Assembly (NCBI GenBank): GCA_963721115.1
Contig: CAVRIA010000023.1
Span: forward strand, 1 to 64,000
From: CAVRIA01 sp963721115
Lineage (GTDB): Bacteria; Desulfobacterota; Binatia; HRBIN30; CADEER01
Direction of reading: 5' to 3'
DNA length: 64,000 nt
This document shows positions 1-7,731 of this stretch, piece by piece; within the stretch, counting starts at the first letter, position 1; every line of letters starts with the position of its first letter. The notes below the pieces were generated by a model. The model ran no database searches. It was given only the letters and a program-made list of their open reading frames with translations, and was not told the DNA's origin. The position numbers were made by a program, and so were the translations under genes.

Positions 1-2
1 TT

Positions 3-69
3 TTTCCGCCATCCGGCCGCACGGACGTGTCGCGAGTGGTGCGGTGACCGCGTGGCCGGATGGCGGAAA
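3..69. repeat. 16-bp perfect inverted repeat with 35-nt loop
   Basis: TTTCCGCCATCCGGCC at 3-18 is exactly complementary to 54-69, separated by 35 nt. The stem is long and GC-rich. The loop is large and no T-run follows, so it looks more like a palindromic repeat or element end than a simple terminator. What lies to its left is outside the window. Confidence 0.7.
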
Positions 70-551
70 GGCCCCGTTGAACTGAACCGCTGATCACCGT
101 CGGCTATCCCCAGGAGGCGTTGATATGGGATTCTATTCTTTCGCTGTTATGGCGGGCAAGGGCGAGACGCGATCTGGAACGGAGCGATGATCTCGACCAC
201 ACGCATTGTCCCGCCGCAGGCGGGCGGTGTCGGGCGTTCGTTACCCGCGATAAACTAAGAAACCAATTACGTCCCCTTTTTGTCCCTTTCCCGCGGATCG
301 TGGAATGGACCGGCTTCACGCCCCTCGCCAACGCCTCGGTAGTCCGTCAATCAGCCTGCCGCTCGGCCACGACGCGGCCCTGAATCTTCCGATCGGCATG
401 ATGTTCACCGCCGCCCCCGGTCAAGACGGTCTCCTGCTTCAGCTGGCGCTCGAACTCGAGGATGCGGCCCCCTGGCGGACGCTCGCCAGGGCGGAGGCAC
501 CGAGAAGCAAGTGAACCGGTCCGAAAGATGAAGTCGGATCGGAGGCACAGA
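70..551. other. No gene recognised
   Basis: Open frames exist on both strands but none has recognisable motifs, a good ribosome-binding site or a consistent coding pattern. A minus-strand frame ending near 347 gives a hydrophilic tail (GGRILEFERQLKQE) that could be the remnant of a gene. The stretch near 240-295 is less GC-rich than its surroundings and resembles repeat-associated intergenic DNA. Nothing else is seen. Confidence 0.4.
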
Positions 552-620
552 GGGACGATGGTACGATCCGTCCGATCCCGCCCACGGGTGCGACATTCGT
601 CCGCAACGTACCATCGTCCC
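552..620. repeat. 13-bp perfect inverted repeat
   Basis: GGGACGATGGTAC at 552-564 is repeated inverted at 608-620 around a 43-nt centre. It lies just upstream of an interspersed repeat copy and downstream of no recognised gene, so it is probably part of a small palindromic element rather than an operator. Confidence 0.6.
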
Positions 621-629
621 CCAGGGACC

Positions 630-725
630 CCCCTCTCTCCCATCCGTACAGGGAGAGGGAGTCTGATCGGTCGCGCGCATTTTCGTTCGTCTGCGGGCGC
701 GTGAAGCACATGGCGACTTCGTGGC
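630..725 (-). repeat. Interspersed repeat, copy 1 of 3 (reads RPQTxENxRDRS)
   Basis: Read on the minus strand this stretch matches 46380-46465 (plus) and the reverse of 26701-26775. All three have the same order: an ATG-like start, a GCCCGCAGACG-like core, a GAAAATGCGCGCGA-like core and a run of CCCTCTCC. Translated, all give the same peptide-like string (ARPQTxENARDRS), so spurious ORFs cross it. Here the CCCTCTC end folds directly back on GGGAGAGGG with no element core in between. Confidence 0.7.
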
Positions 726-754
726 AAGTCTCTTCTCGCATCGAAGTCGGCGAT

Positions 755-1684
755 TCACTTCCGCCGCTTGGCTTTCGCGCGCCGGCCCTTGCCGGGCCGG
801 ACGACATGGGCGCGGCGCGGCTGGCGCGTGCGCGGGGCCTGGCTGTAGTCGCCGAACGGCCCGTCGCGCTGCGCGACGGCGGCGCCGACGCCCTCGGTGG
901 CCGCGGTCTCGACGAAACGCAGCGCCTCGGGGGTGTTGCGCATGAAGCCGTCGAGGACCGGACCGAGCATCTGCGTGCTGTGCAGCCCCATGTTCTCGTA
1001 CGCCTGGTTGACGATCAGCTTCATCGCCGCGAGCTGCGAGAGCGGAATCTGCGCCAGGCGTTCGGCACAGCGCCGCACCTCGGCCTCCAACCGCCGGAAG
1101 GGCACGGCGCGGTTGATCAGCTCCACCGCAGCCGCTTCCGCGCCGCTCAGCGGTTCGCCGGTGAGCGCATGCCACTTGGCGCGCGTCAGTCCGAGGCGAT
1201 AGAGCCACATCCCGGTGAGGTAGCAGCCCCACACCCGCGAGTACGGCGTGCCGATGCGGGCGTCTTCCGCGGCAATGACGATGTCGGCGCACAGCGCCAT
1301 GTCGGATCCGCCGCCGACGCACCAGCCGTGCACCTGCGCGATCACCGGCTTGGCGCTGCGCCACAGGCTCATGAACTTGGGCACCGGCCCGAGGAACGGG
1401 GTGGTGGTGTAGACGAAGTCCTTTCCCGGGTCCCAGCGCCCGCCGGTGGACAGCAGATCTTTGAACTCACCGACGTCCTCGGAGAAGTCGAAGCCGGCGC
1501 AGAAGGCGCGCCCGGCGCCGCGCAGGACGATGACGCGGATCTCCGCGTCGCGGTTGGCGGCGATCACCGCCTGCTCCAGCTCGTCCGGCATCGGCGGCAC
1601 GATCGTGTTCAACCGCTCCGGCCGGTTGAGCGTGATCGTGGCGACCGCGCCGTCGCGCTCGTACAGAATCGTCTCGTAGGACAT
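755..1684 (-). CDS. Enoyl-CoA hydratase/isomerase (crotonase) family protein
   Basis: Crotonase-fold enzyme acting on an acyl-CoA. The start ATG at 1684 follows a GAGGAGAGG ribosome-binding site; an upstream in-frame GTG at 1690 is less likely. The 309-aa product carries the N-terminal YERDGAVATITLNRPERLN strand, the first oxyanion-hole segment RAFCAGFDF (about 59-67) and the second, GWCVGGGSDMAL (about 120-131). The two glutamates used by classical hydratases are not evident: the second segment has SDMA where ELA is usual, and the following helix reads IGTPYSRVWG. It may therefore be an isomerase, hydrolase or another crotonase activity. The tail is rich in Lys and Arg. It is divergent from the Kdo hydroxylase gene and stands alone; the substrate cannot be told. 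Confidence 0.88.
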   Translation of the reverse strand: MSYETILYERDGAVATITLNRPERLNTIVPPMPDELEQAVIAANRDAEIRVIVLRGAGRAFCAGFDFSEDVGEFKDLLSTGGRWDPGKDFVYTTTPFLGPVPKFMSLWRSAKPVIAQVHGWCVGGGSDMALCADIVIAAEDARIGTPYSRVWGCYLTGMWLYRLGLTRAKWHALTGEPLSGAEAAAVELINRAVPFRRLEAEVRRCAERLAQIPLSQLAAMKLIVNQAYENMGLHSTQMLGPVLDGFMRNTPEALRFVETAATEGVGAAVAQRDGPFGDYSQAPRTRQPRRAHVVRPGKGRRAKAKRRK

Positions 1685-1947
1685 GCACACCTCTCCTCTG
1701 CGGCGTCGGGGGACAACCGGGCCGAGACCGGCGATGCCCCCGGTGGATCACGGCAACACGCCCATGCGACTGCCACATTCCGCTCCGTCTTTCGAGGCGG
1801 AACCGGATCTCGCGGCCGCACAGTCTCATCACCCGCGCACCGGCGCACCGGCTCACCCGTCCCGGTCACCAGTCGCGCCCCTGCTGTCCCGCCTTGTCGC
1901 CCTCGCGCCCAGCCTCTATAAGCAGTCACGTAAGTGGAGGTCCCGGC

Positions 1948-2922
1948 ATGGCGGCAATGAGCAGCGTCCCGAACCCCGGCGCCACCCTTGGTGCGGCGGG
2001 AATGTCCGGCAAGGCCATCGACGTGTGTATGCTGGACGGAGTGGATCTCTCCGCTCCGGAGGTGCGACAAGAGGCGCTGGAGGCGCTGGAGAACGGCGGC
2101 GTCGTGTGCCTGCCCCGTTCGGGGTTCGAGCCGCTCCCGAGAGAGAGGGAGCTGATCTCGGATATGCGGAACTTCCTGGTCGAAGAGCCGACCGCCAGCA
2201 ACGGCAGGCCGACGATCATCTTCGAGCCGGCGCGCGGCCGGATCACGAAGCTCAACTACATCTTCCAAGGGCGTAAGCTGGTTCGTGCCGAGGTCAAGAG
2301 CTCCGCTCTCCCGGACATCGAGGGCATGATGGTGCGGTTCGGCAAATGGGCCGATGACCTCATCGCGACCCTGTTCCCGCGCTACGTGTCGGTGCTGGAT
2401 CGCGATCGCATCACCTATCGGCCGAACCGACGCGACAAGGTGCAGGCGCGCCACGTCGATTCGGTCTACGGCTATCCGACGCAGGGCCGCGGGATGCTGC
2501 GCCTGTTCTGCAACATCGACCCGCTGAATCGACCGCGCGTCTGGCAGGTCGGCGAACCGTTCGAGCCGTTCGCGCGCCGATTTCTCCCCACGGCCAAGCC
2601 GGCGAAGCCTCGCTGGACGGCTTCCGCGCTGGCGCGCCTGGGCCTGGTGAACGGGGGCAAGACGGCGTACGACCTGCTGCTCGCCGACCTGCGCCGGCAG
2701 GGGAAGCGCGACGAGGAGTATCAGCGCACCGGTCCGCAGCGGATCGTCGAGTTCCCAGCCGGCGCATGCTGGTTCGCCATCACCGACCTGGTCCTGCACG
2801 GGGCGATGTCCGGCCAGCACAGCCTCGATCAGACGTTCTTTCTGCCGGCGGAGGGAATGCGCGACCCTTCCCGTTCGTCGCTGCGCATCCTCGAACGGCT
2901 GACCGGCCGCCAGCTGGTCTGA
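1948..2922 (+). CDS. kdoO: Kdo hydroxylase family protein (Fe(II)/2OG-type)
   Basis: Probable non-haem iron dioxygenase that 3-hydroxylates the Kdo sugar of lipopolysaccharide inner core, as known for the KdoO family. An upstream in-frame start at 1894 exists, but GGAGG lies 8 nt before the ATG at 1948, giving 324 aa. Features of the family are visible: a conserved FEPxRGRITKLNYIF segment (about 92-106), the metal-binding HVD at 169-171 within ARHVDSVYG, an MLRLFCNIDPLNRPRVW segment (about 183-199), and histidines in LVLHGAMSGQHSLDQTFFLP (281-300). No signal peptide is seen, as expected for a cytoplasmic enzyme. It is followed after 26 nt by a ThuA-like gene on the same strand. It implies a Gram-negative envelope with Kdo-containing LPS. 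Confidence 0.85.
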   Translation: MAAMSSVPNPGATLGAAGMSGKAIDVCMLDGVDLSAPEVRQEALEALENGGVVCLPRSGFEPLPRERELISDMRNFLVEEPTASNGRPTIIFEPARGRITKLNYIFQGRKLVRAEVKSSALPDIEGMMVRFGKWADDLIATLFPRYVSVLDRDRITYRPNRRDKVQARHVDSVYGYPTQGRGMLRLFCNIDPLNRPRVWQVGEPFEPFARRFLPTAKPAKPRWTASALARLGLVNGGKTAYDLLLADLRRQGKRDEEYQRTGPQRIVEFPAGACWFAITDLVLHGAMSGQHSLDQTFFLPAEGMRDPSRSSLRILERLTGRQLV

Positions 2923-2948
2923 GCGCGGCTCGGAGGTCTCGCGCCGCC

Positions 2949-3824
2949 ATGCAGACCAAAGGCGCCGACGCAGGAACCCCGCGGGCGGGCGATTCCGCCG
3001 AGGCGACGATCGTGTTGCTGGCGGGCCCGGTCAAGGTTCCGGACCGCGTCGGCCATCACGACTATCTCGCCGGCTGCTCGCTGCTCGGCTCGCTTCTCGA
3101 GCAGACCCCCGGCGTGAGAGCGATCGTGGTTCGAGACGGTTGGCCGCAGGACGAGCGGGTGCTCGACAGCGCCCGATCGGTGGTCGTCTATGCCGGCGGC
3201 AACCGCAAGCTGCCGCTTCTCGAGTCGCCGCAGCGCATAGAGAGCATGCAGAGGCTGGTCGCGCGGGGCGCCGGAATCGTAATGATCCACCAGGCGGTCT
3301 CCTATCCGCCCGACCGCATCCGTCTGGCGGCGAGTTGGATCGGCGGAGCGCATGTGGCGGGGAAGTCGGCCCGAGGACACTGGAGGACGCACCACCGGGA
3401 GTTTCCGGAGCATCCGGTCACGCGCGGCGTCGAGCCGTGGCAGATCCGCGACGGTTGGCTCAGGGAGATCCAGTTCCCGGACGGAATGCGCGGCATTACT
3501 CCGCTGGTCTGGTCGGGCCCGGAGCACGGGGGATCCAGGCTCGGCGGCGACGCGGACGTGGTCGGCTGGGTCTACGAGCGGCCCGACGGTGGGCGCTCGT
3601 TCTCTTTCACGGGTCTCGACGCCCACTCCAGCTGGTCCGCGGCAGGGGTACGCCGGCTGCTGGTCAACGGAACGCTCTGGGCGGCCGGACTCGCGATACC
3701 CGAGACCGGCGGCCCCTGCGCGGTCGATGCGGCGGCGCTGCGAAGCTACCTCACTCCGCGCGGTTCGCGCAGCGCATGGGCCGTGAAGCTGCTGCGGCGC
3801 GGCCTGCGCAAGTTGGCCGGGTAG
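2949..3824 (+). CDS. ThuA-like domain protein
   Basis: 291-aa protein of the ThuA / glutamine-amidotransferase-like fold, a family found in trehalose-utilisation clusters and as a glycoside-related domain in many bacteria. The start is placed at 2949, after GGAGG in the short gap behind the Kdo hydroxylase; the same frame is open further upstream inside that gene. Visible are an N-terminal strand ATIVLLAGPVKVPDRVGHHD, a VVVYAGGNRKLPLLE strand, a GAGIVMIHQAVSYP loop (about 101-114) and HHREFPEHPVTRGV (about 141-154), typical of ThuA proteins (HPV/ITxG). The FTGLDAHSSW motif (about 221-230) matches the family's G(G)H..W end. Substrate unknown. Probably cotranscribed with the Kdo hydroxylase, so an envelope-sugar role is possible but unproven. 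Confidence 0.72.
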   Translation: MQTKGADAGTPRAGDSAEATIVLLAGPVKVPDRVGHHDYLAGCSLLGSLLEQTPGVRAIVVRDGWPQDERVLDSARSVVVYAGGNRKLPLLESPQRIESMQRLVARGAGIVMIHQAVSYPPDRIRLAASWIGGAHVAGKSARGHWRTHHREFPEHPVTRGVEPWQIRDGWLREIQFPDGMRGITPLVWSGPEHGGSRLGGDADVVGWVYERPDGGRSFSFTGLDAHSSWSAAGVRRLLVNGTLWAAGLAIPETGGPCAVDAAALRSYLTPRGSRSAWAVKLLRRGLRKLAG

Positions 3825-3884
3825 CGCCAGGGTTGGGTCGTTGCCAGGCAGCGGAGCTTCGCCCTAAATCAAAAGGGGCATTTG

Positions 3885-4206
3885 ACAGCCTCCGCCTCCC
3901 CTTTGATCACAAGGAACCGGTTTGTTTCGTGCGGGGCTTGCGCCCCTGCAACCCCCCGGGGAGGGAACCGCTCAGACGCCGCGGTTCCCTCCCCGCGCCC
4001 CTCTCTCCGGTGGCTCCGCTCCGAGGCGAATGTGCTTCCCCGTTTGAACACCGGAGTTGGCGGTCGGCGCGCGTAACGGGATCCGCCTCACTGCCTGAAT
4101 CTACGCGCCACTGACGGGAATCGACTCCCTCGGTCTCGCGCACGGCTTCACCACCGCGCCACTCTCTGCCGATCTCGTTCTCACGCCTCTTCGAAAGGTC
4201 GAGGCC
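3885..4206 (+). repeat. Composite intergenic repeat, right-half copy A
   Basis: This copy matches the right halves of the units at 4207-4914, 42820-43419 and 43420-44120, and the inverse of 9299-9715. Its hallmark is a perfect 14-bp stem-loop, GGGGAGGGAACCGC at 3958-3971 paired with 3981-3994 around a 9-nt loop. It ends in the 22-mer GCCTCTTCGAAAGGTCGAGG(CC) at 4185-4206. Long open frames cross it in several phases but differ between copies, so they are not genes. Confidence 0.85.
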
Positions 4207-4914
4207 TTGGAGTCTTGATTTCTTTCTTTCGCTTCGCGATGGAGAACTTCGGTTGGCATGCGCGGCATGATCGATCGACGTGCTTCGACCGCATGCTTCG
4301 TTCAGGGCACAACGTTCTCTTCGAACGCGCGCGTGGACGCGGTTCGGGCAGAGCCGCGCAAGAAGGGTGGTGGTCGATCGGGTGGCTCACTGGGATTGCG
4401 CTACCTGGCCGCGGGGCGATTACTACACCCTATTTGCCCGCGCAGCGTTCAAGGGAAGTGGGAGCTCGAGGGCGACAACCGTAGGTTTCGCCCTCGAGGG
4501 GCCGCGGGGGCGCAGCCCCGCACCGACAAGGGGGGTCCACCCGAGGGGCGGCGGGGGTCCGGGGGAGATCTGAAATCCCGGTCGGAGACCAGGCACCCCT
4601 CCGCCTCTCCCTCGATCATGAGGAACCGGTTTGTTCTGTGCGGGGCTTGCGCCCCTGCAACCCCACCGGGGAGGGAACCGCTCAGACGCCGCGGTTCCCT
4701 CCCCGCACCCCTCTCTCCGGTGGCTCCGCTCCGAGGCGAATCCGCTTCCCCGCTCAGCACCGGACCTGGCGGTCGGCGCGCGTAACGGGATCCGCCTCAC
4801 TATCTGAATCTACGCGCCACTGACGGGAATCGACGCCCTCGGTCTCGCGCACGGCTTCACCACCGCGCCGCACCTTGCCGATCTCGCCCTCGCGCCTCTT
4901 CGAAAGGTCGCGGC
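4207..4914 (+). repeat. Composite intergenic repeat, full copy B (about 700 bp)
   Basis: Full-length unit directly after copy A, matching 43420-44120 along most of its length. The left part contains a segment around CGCGCGTGGACGCGG and CGCGCAAGAAGGGTGG. The middle holds GGGAGCTCGAGGGCGACAAC, and the right part the 14-bp stem-loop (4668-4681 / 4691-4704). It ends with a variant 22-mer at 4893-4914. No mobility gene is present in it. It may be a non-autonomous element or an unrecognised structured RNA. Confidence 0.82.
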
Positions 4915-5050
4915 CCCGGGTTTCTGATTCCCTCCGAACCCAACAACCAACAACTCAACAACGTAACAACCTGCCCTTTCCCGCCTCTTCGAAAGGTCGA
5001 GGCCTTGGATTTTGATTCCAAGCCCAACAACCAACAACTCAACCGTGTCC
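4915..5050. repeat. CAACAAC-type spacer repeats plus extra 22-mer
   Basis: Two runs of CAACAACCAACAACTCAAC-type sequence (about 4939-4973 and 5023-5043) flank another GCCTCTTCGAAAGGTCGAGG motif at 4983-5004. Each 22-mer is followed by a TTGGATTTTGATTCC-like link. The same order recurs at 9240-9414 (inverted) and 44121-44185. A CCTTCGTGG motif follows at the 3-prime end of the methyltransferase gene. Confidence 0.75.
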
Positions 5051-5066
5051 TTCGTGGTTGCCTTTT

Positions 5067-5672
5067 TCACGACGCCCGGCGGCCGACGCCGATCACGAAG
5101 TCGCCGAAGAAGCGGTGCACGAAGTTGCCTCCGACGGCGATGCCCTGGCGTTCCAGCTCGTCGACGAACCGGCGGCCGTCGAAGCGGTCGTGCACCGGGT
5201 GCTCGAGGAAGGTCCGGTACGGCCAGCGCGCCAGCGCGTGCGCGGTCACCTCCTCGAAGAAGAACCGCCCCGCCGGCTCGAGCACGCGGCACACCTCGGC
5301 AACGGCGGAGCGCCAATCGGGAACGTGGTGGATGATGCCGAAGTCGAAGACGGCGTCGAAGGAGGCGTCCTCGGCATCGATCGCCGTGGCATCGCCGACG
5401 CTCAGCAGTAGGCGATCGCCCACGAAGGGCTGTAGGCGGTGCCGCGCCTGCTGGACCATGTCTGGATCGAGATCGAATGCGTGCACGAACCGGGCGCCGA
5501 AGCGCCGCAGGATGATCTCCGTACCAACGCCGCGCCCGCACCCGATCTCGAGCACCCGGAGCCCGTCGACGCGCCCGCCCAGTCGTTCGAGCAGAGGTGC
5601 CTCGTAGTGCGTCTGGATGAACGCCCGCACCGGGTTGTTCATCAGCGCCTTCTCGATCCGATTGAGCTTCAC
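5067..5672 (-). CDS. Class I SAM-dependent methyltransferase
   Basis: 201-aa Rossmann-fold methyltransferase. The start is a GTG at 5672 with GGAGGGG about 8 nt upstream. Motif I is LRVLEIGCGRGVG (about 38-50). The acidic ribose-binding end of strand 2 is HAFDLDPDM (about 64-72), and a motif II/III-like VGDATAI then FDAVFDFGIIHHVPDW follows. The late segment PAGRFFFEEV is the usual strand after motif III. The ending RFFGDFVIGVGRR is typical of small ubiE-like methyltransferases. The substrate is not evident. It lies 22 nt downstream of the pectinacetylesterase-like gene on the same strand and may be cotranscribed with it. Confidence 0.88.
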   Translation of the reverse strand: MKLNRIEKALMNNPVRAFIQTHYEAPLLERLGGRVDGLRVLEIGCGRGVGTEIILRRFGARFVHAFDLDPDMVQQARHRLQPFVGDRLLLSVGDATAIDAEDASFDAVFDFGIIHHVPDWRSAVAEVCRVLEPAGRFFFEEVTAHALARWPYRTFLEHPVHDRFDGRRFVDELERQGIAVGGNFVHRFFGDFVIGVGRRAS

Positions 5673-5694
5673 GCGCGGGACCCCTCCATCTCGC

Positions 5695-7551
5695 TCAGTC
5701 GACGCCGCAGGGGAACGGGTCGATGCTGGGATTCGTCGCCAGCGTCCCTTCCTCGACGCGATCGGCCACGTGGTCCGGGTCGATCATCGCTTCCGCGAGC
5801 CAGTCGCGCAGCACGATGCCGTCGCTGGAGATCGTCGTGAAGCGCGAATCCGACTGCAGCATGCCGTGCATCGAGGTGGCGCCGGCCGGAAGGAAGTAGT
5901 GGAGACCGTTCCTCCCTTTGTTGGAGCAATAGGCCGTCCGCGCCGCGTTGGTCCAGGCGGCCGAGCTGGAGAAGAACGTGGTCGACCGCTGCGTGTTGTC
6001 GACCTGGTTGGACAGGGTGAGGATCTGCTGCAGCGGAGTCCGCTTCAGGCGCAGCGAGGTGAACCTGTCTCGGTACGGAACCACCGCGCACGCGGGTGTC
6101 AGGCAGTACGGCGGCTGGTACGGCAGGCCGCCCCACCCCGAGACCGTGCCGAGCATGAGGATGCCGAGCCCGGTCACTCCCTGGAGGCTGCCGTTGTTCA
6201 GCCCCAGCGCCGAGTCGGGCACGGCGGTCGTGTTCACCCAGCGCAGGTCGTCGAGCAGGTAGTGGTAGTTGTAGACCACGCCGAAGCCGCCGGCGGAGAG
6301 TCCGCCGAAGAGCACCTTCAAGCGATCGGGGCGGTAGCCTTCGCTCGTCACCTGGTCGAGCGCTTGCCAGAGCACGTCGCGCAGGTAGCGCAACGAGGCA
6401 CGGACATTGAGGGCGCCGAAACGGTGCACAGTGATGCTCGGAAAGACGTTGGTCAGACCGCCTCCCGTGTAGACGTCTTGGTTGCAGTACGAGAGCGCCA
6501 TCATCGTCCAGTCCCAGAACGGATTGACGGCGGGGTCGGTCGAGCGATAGCCGCCCGACGGACCGTTCGGCTGATAGTTGTCGGTGGCTTTGAAGAGCCC
6601 GGCGCTCACGCCGGAGCACTCGCTGTCGTTCGTGCACACGCCGCCGCCTTGGAGATCGATCAGCACGTTCTCGAGCGGCGAGCCCTCGGGCGCGAGGCGC
6701 AGCCAGAAGGCGTAGGGGCTGCCGTCGCCGCAGCGCGTACCCCAAACGGCCTCGTCGAGGACGACCTGCACCCACTGCCCGCGCGGCGGCACCGGCACCG
6801 CGGCGCGCGGGCCGCAATCGAGAGCCAGCGGCCCCGAGTCGGCGTGCGCGGTCGCCAGCATGCAACGCGTCTGCGCCAGCGCGCTCTCGCCGTACGTGGA
6901 CGAGTTGGTTCCGATCAGGGCGCGCAGGTTCGAGCACGCCGCGTCGATCGCGCCGAGCGCCTCGCCGCGTTCCTTCTCCAGAGCGGCGTCGAGCCGATCG
7001 GTCTTGCACAGCCGCCCACCGTGCTGCTTCCGCACGCAGTTGCTCTGCAGCAGGAATGCCTTGCGCATCATCCGCGCCGCGCTGGCCGCCGCCGCCGCGA
7101 GACAGGCCGCGTCTTCCGGTGCCGCGCTGGCGAGCACCGCGGCTTGCGGCCCGCCGAAGGTACGCGCCGCCAGCGCCTCGGCCTCGCCGCGGCAGTCCTC
7201 GCGCAAGCGGGCGACCATCGTCTGTACGGTGAAGAGCGGACCGTAGCCGAGCTGCTGCAGGTCCGCGTCGGTGCAGCGCCTCCGCACGCGGCGCTCGAGC
7301 CGGTCGAGCTCGCGGTCCAGCTCGGCGTCTGGACAGGGCTGGCCGCTGCCGAGATAGCAGGCGTTCAACCGCTTGCTCACCCTGTAGAAGCAGTGCCCGA
7401 GCCGGCTGGCGATGGTGCGCTCGCAGCGCTTGATCGGCGGCGACAGCGCCGGGGCCTGATCGGCGAAGAGCACGACTCCGACGCCCGCCACCGCGAGGAG
7501 GGTTGCAGGCAGCACATGGCGGAGCCTCTGCCGTGGAGTCGCGTAGCGCAT
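5695..7551 (-). CDS. Secreted pectinacetylesterase/Notum-family hydrolase with Cys-rich N-terminal domain
   Basis: Serine carboxylesterase of the pectinacetylesterase (PAE/Notum) family, exported. The start chosen is the ATG at 7551 after GGGGAGAGA; a GTG at 7596 is possible but less well placed. The 618-aa product has a signal peptide (about 1-35, RHVLPATLLAVAGVGVVLF) and a Cys-rich helical region (about 40-240). The catalytic domain (about 250-600) has LIDLQGGGVC (oxyanion loop), FGGLSAGGFG with the nucleophile Ser near 419, an Asp near 518 (NQVDNTQ) and a His near 562 (SMHGML). The Cys-rich front resembles four-cysteine modules seen in other secreted proteins of this type of genome. The real substrate is probably an acyl or acetyl ester; pectin is only the family namesake. 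Confidence 0.82.
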   Translation of the reverse strand: MRYATPRQRLRHVLPATLLAVAGVGVVLFADQAPALSPPIKRCERTIASRLGHCFYRVSKRLNACYLGSGQPCPDAELDRELDRLERRVRRRCTDADLQQLGYGPLFTVQTMVARLREDCRGEAEALAARTFGGPQAAVLASAAPEDAACLAAAAASAARMMRKAFLLQSNCVRKQHGGRLCKTDRLDAALEKERGEALGAIDAACSNLRALIGTNSSTYGESALAQTRCMLATAHADSGPLALDCGPRAAVPVPPRGQWVQVVLDEAVWGTRCGDGSPYAFWLRLAPEGSPLENVLIDLQGGGVCTNDSECSGVSAGLFKATDNYQPNGPSGGYRSTDPAVNPFWDWTMMALSYCNQDVYTGGGLTNVFPSITVHRFGALNVRASLRYLRDVLWQALDQVTSEGYRPDRLKVLFGGLSAGGFGVVYNYHYLLDDLRWVNTTAVPDSALGLNNGSLQGVTGLGILMLGTVSGWGGLPYQPPYCLTPACAVVPYRDRFTSLRLKRTPLQQILTLSNQVDNTQRSTTFFSSSAAWTNAARTAYCSNKGRNGLHYFLPAGATSMHGMLQSDSRFTTISSDGIVLRDWLAEAMIDPDHVADRVEEGTLATNPSIDPFPCGVD

Positions 7552-7731
7552 TCTCTCCCCGGATCCGTCGCGTGGGCCAGAGGTCACTGAGGTCACTATT
7601 CAACACCTGTCGATGCGGGAGCAAGACCAGGTGGCGATCGACCTGTTCGTGTGGGGGAGAGAGACCGACGGGGCTGCGGCGGGGAATCATGCAGATCTGA
7701 AAAGGGGGAGCGAGCACGCGCGCCGCGGGCG

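Noticed and set aside
4090..4180. tRNA-like segment (GGGAGTCGATTCCCG on the minus strand) inside the composite repeats
   Set aside because: Resembles a T-arm, but no acceptor, D or anticodon stems can be drawn around it, and it varies between copies.
3885..5050. Clustered repeats that might be a CRISPR array
   Set aside because: Units are hundreds of bases long, not 23-50, with no uniform spacers and no cas genes.
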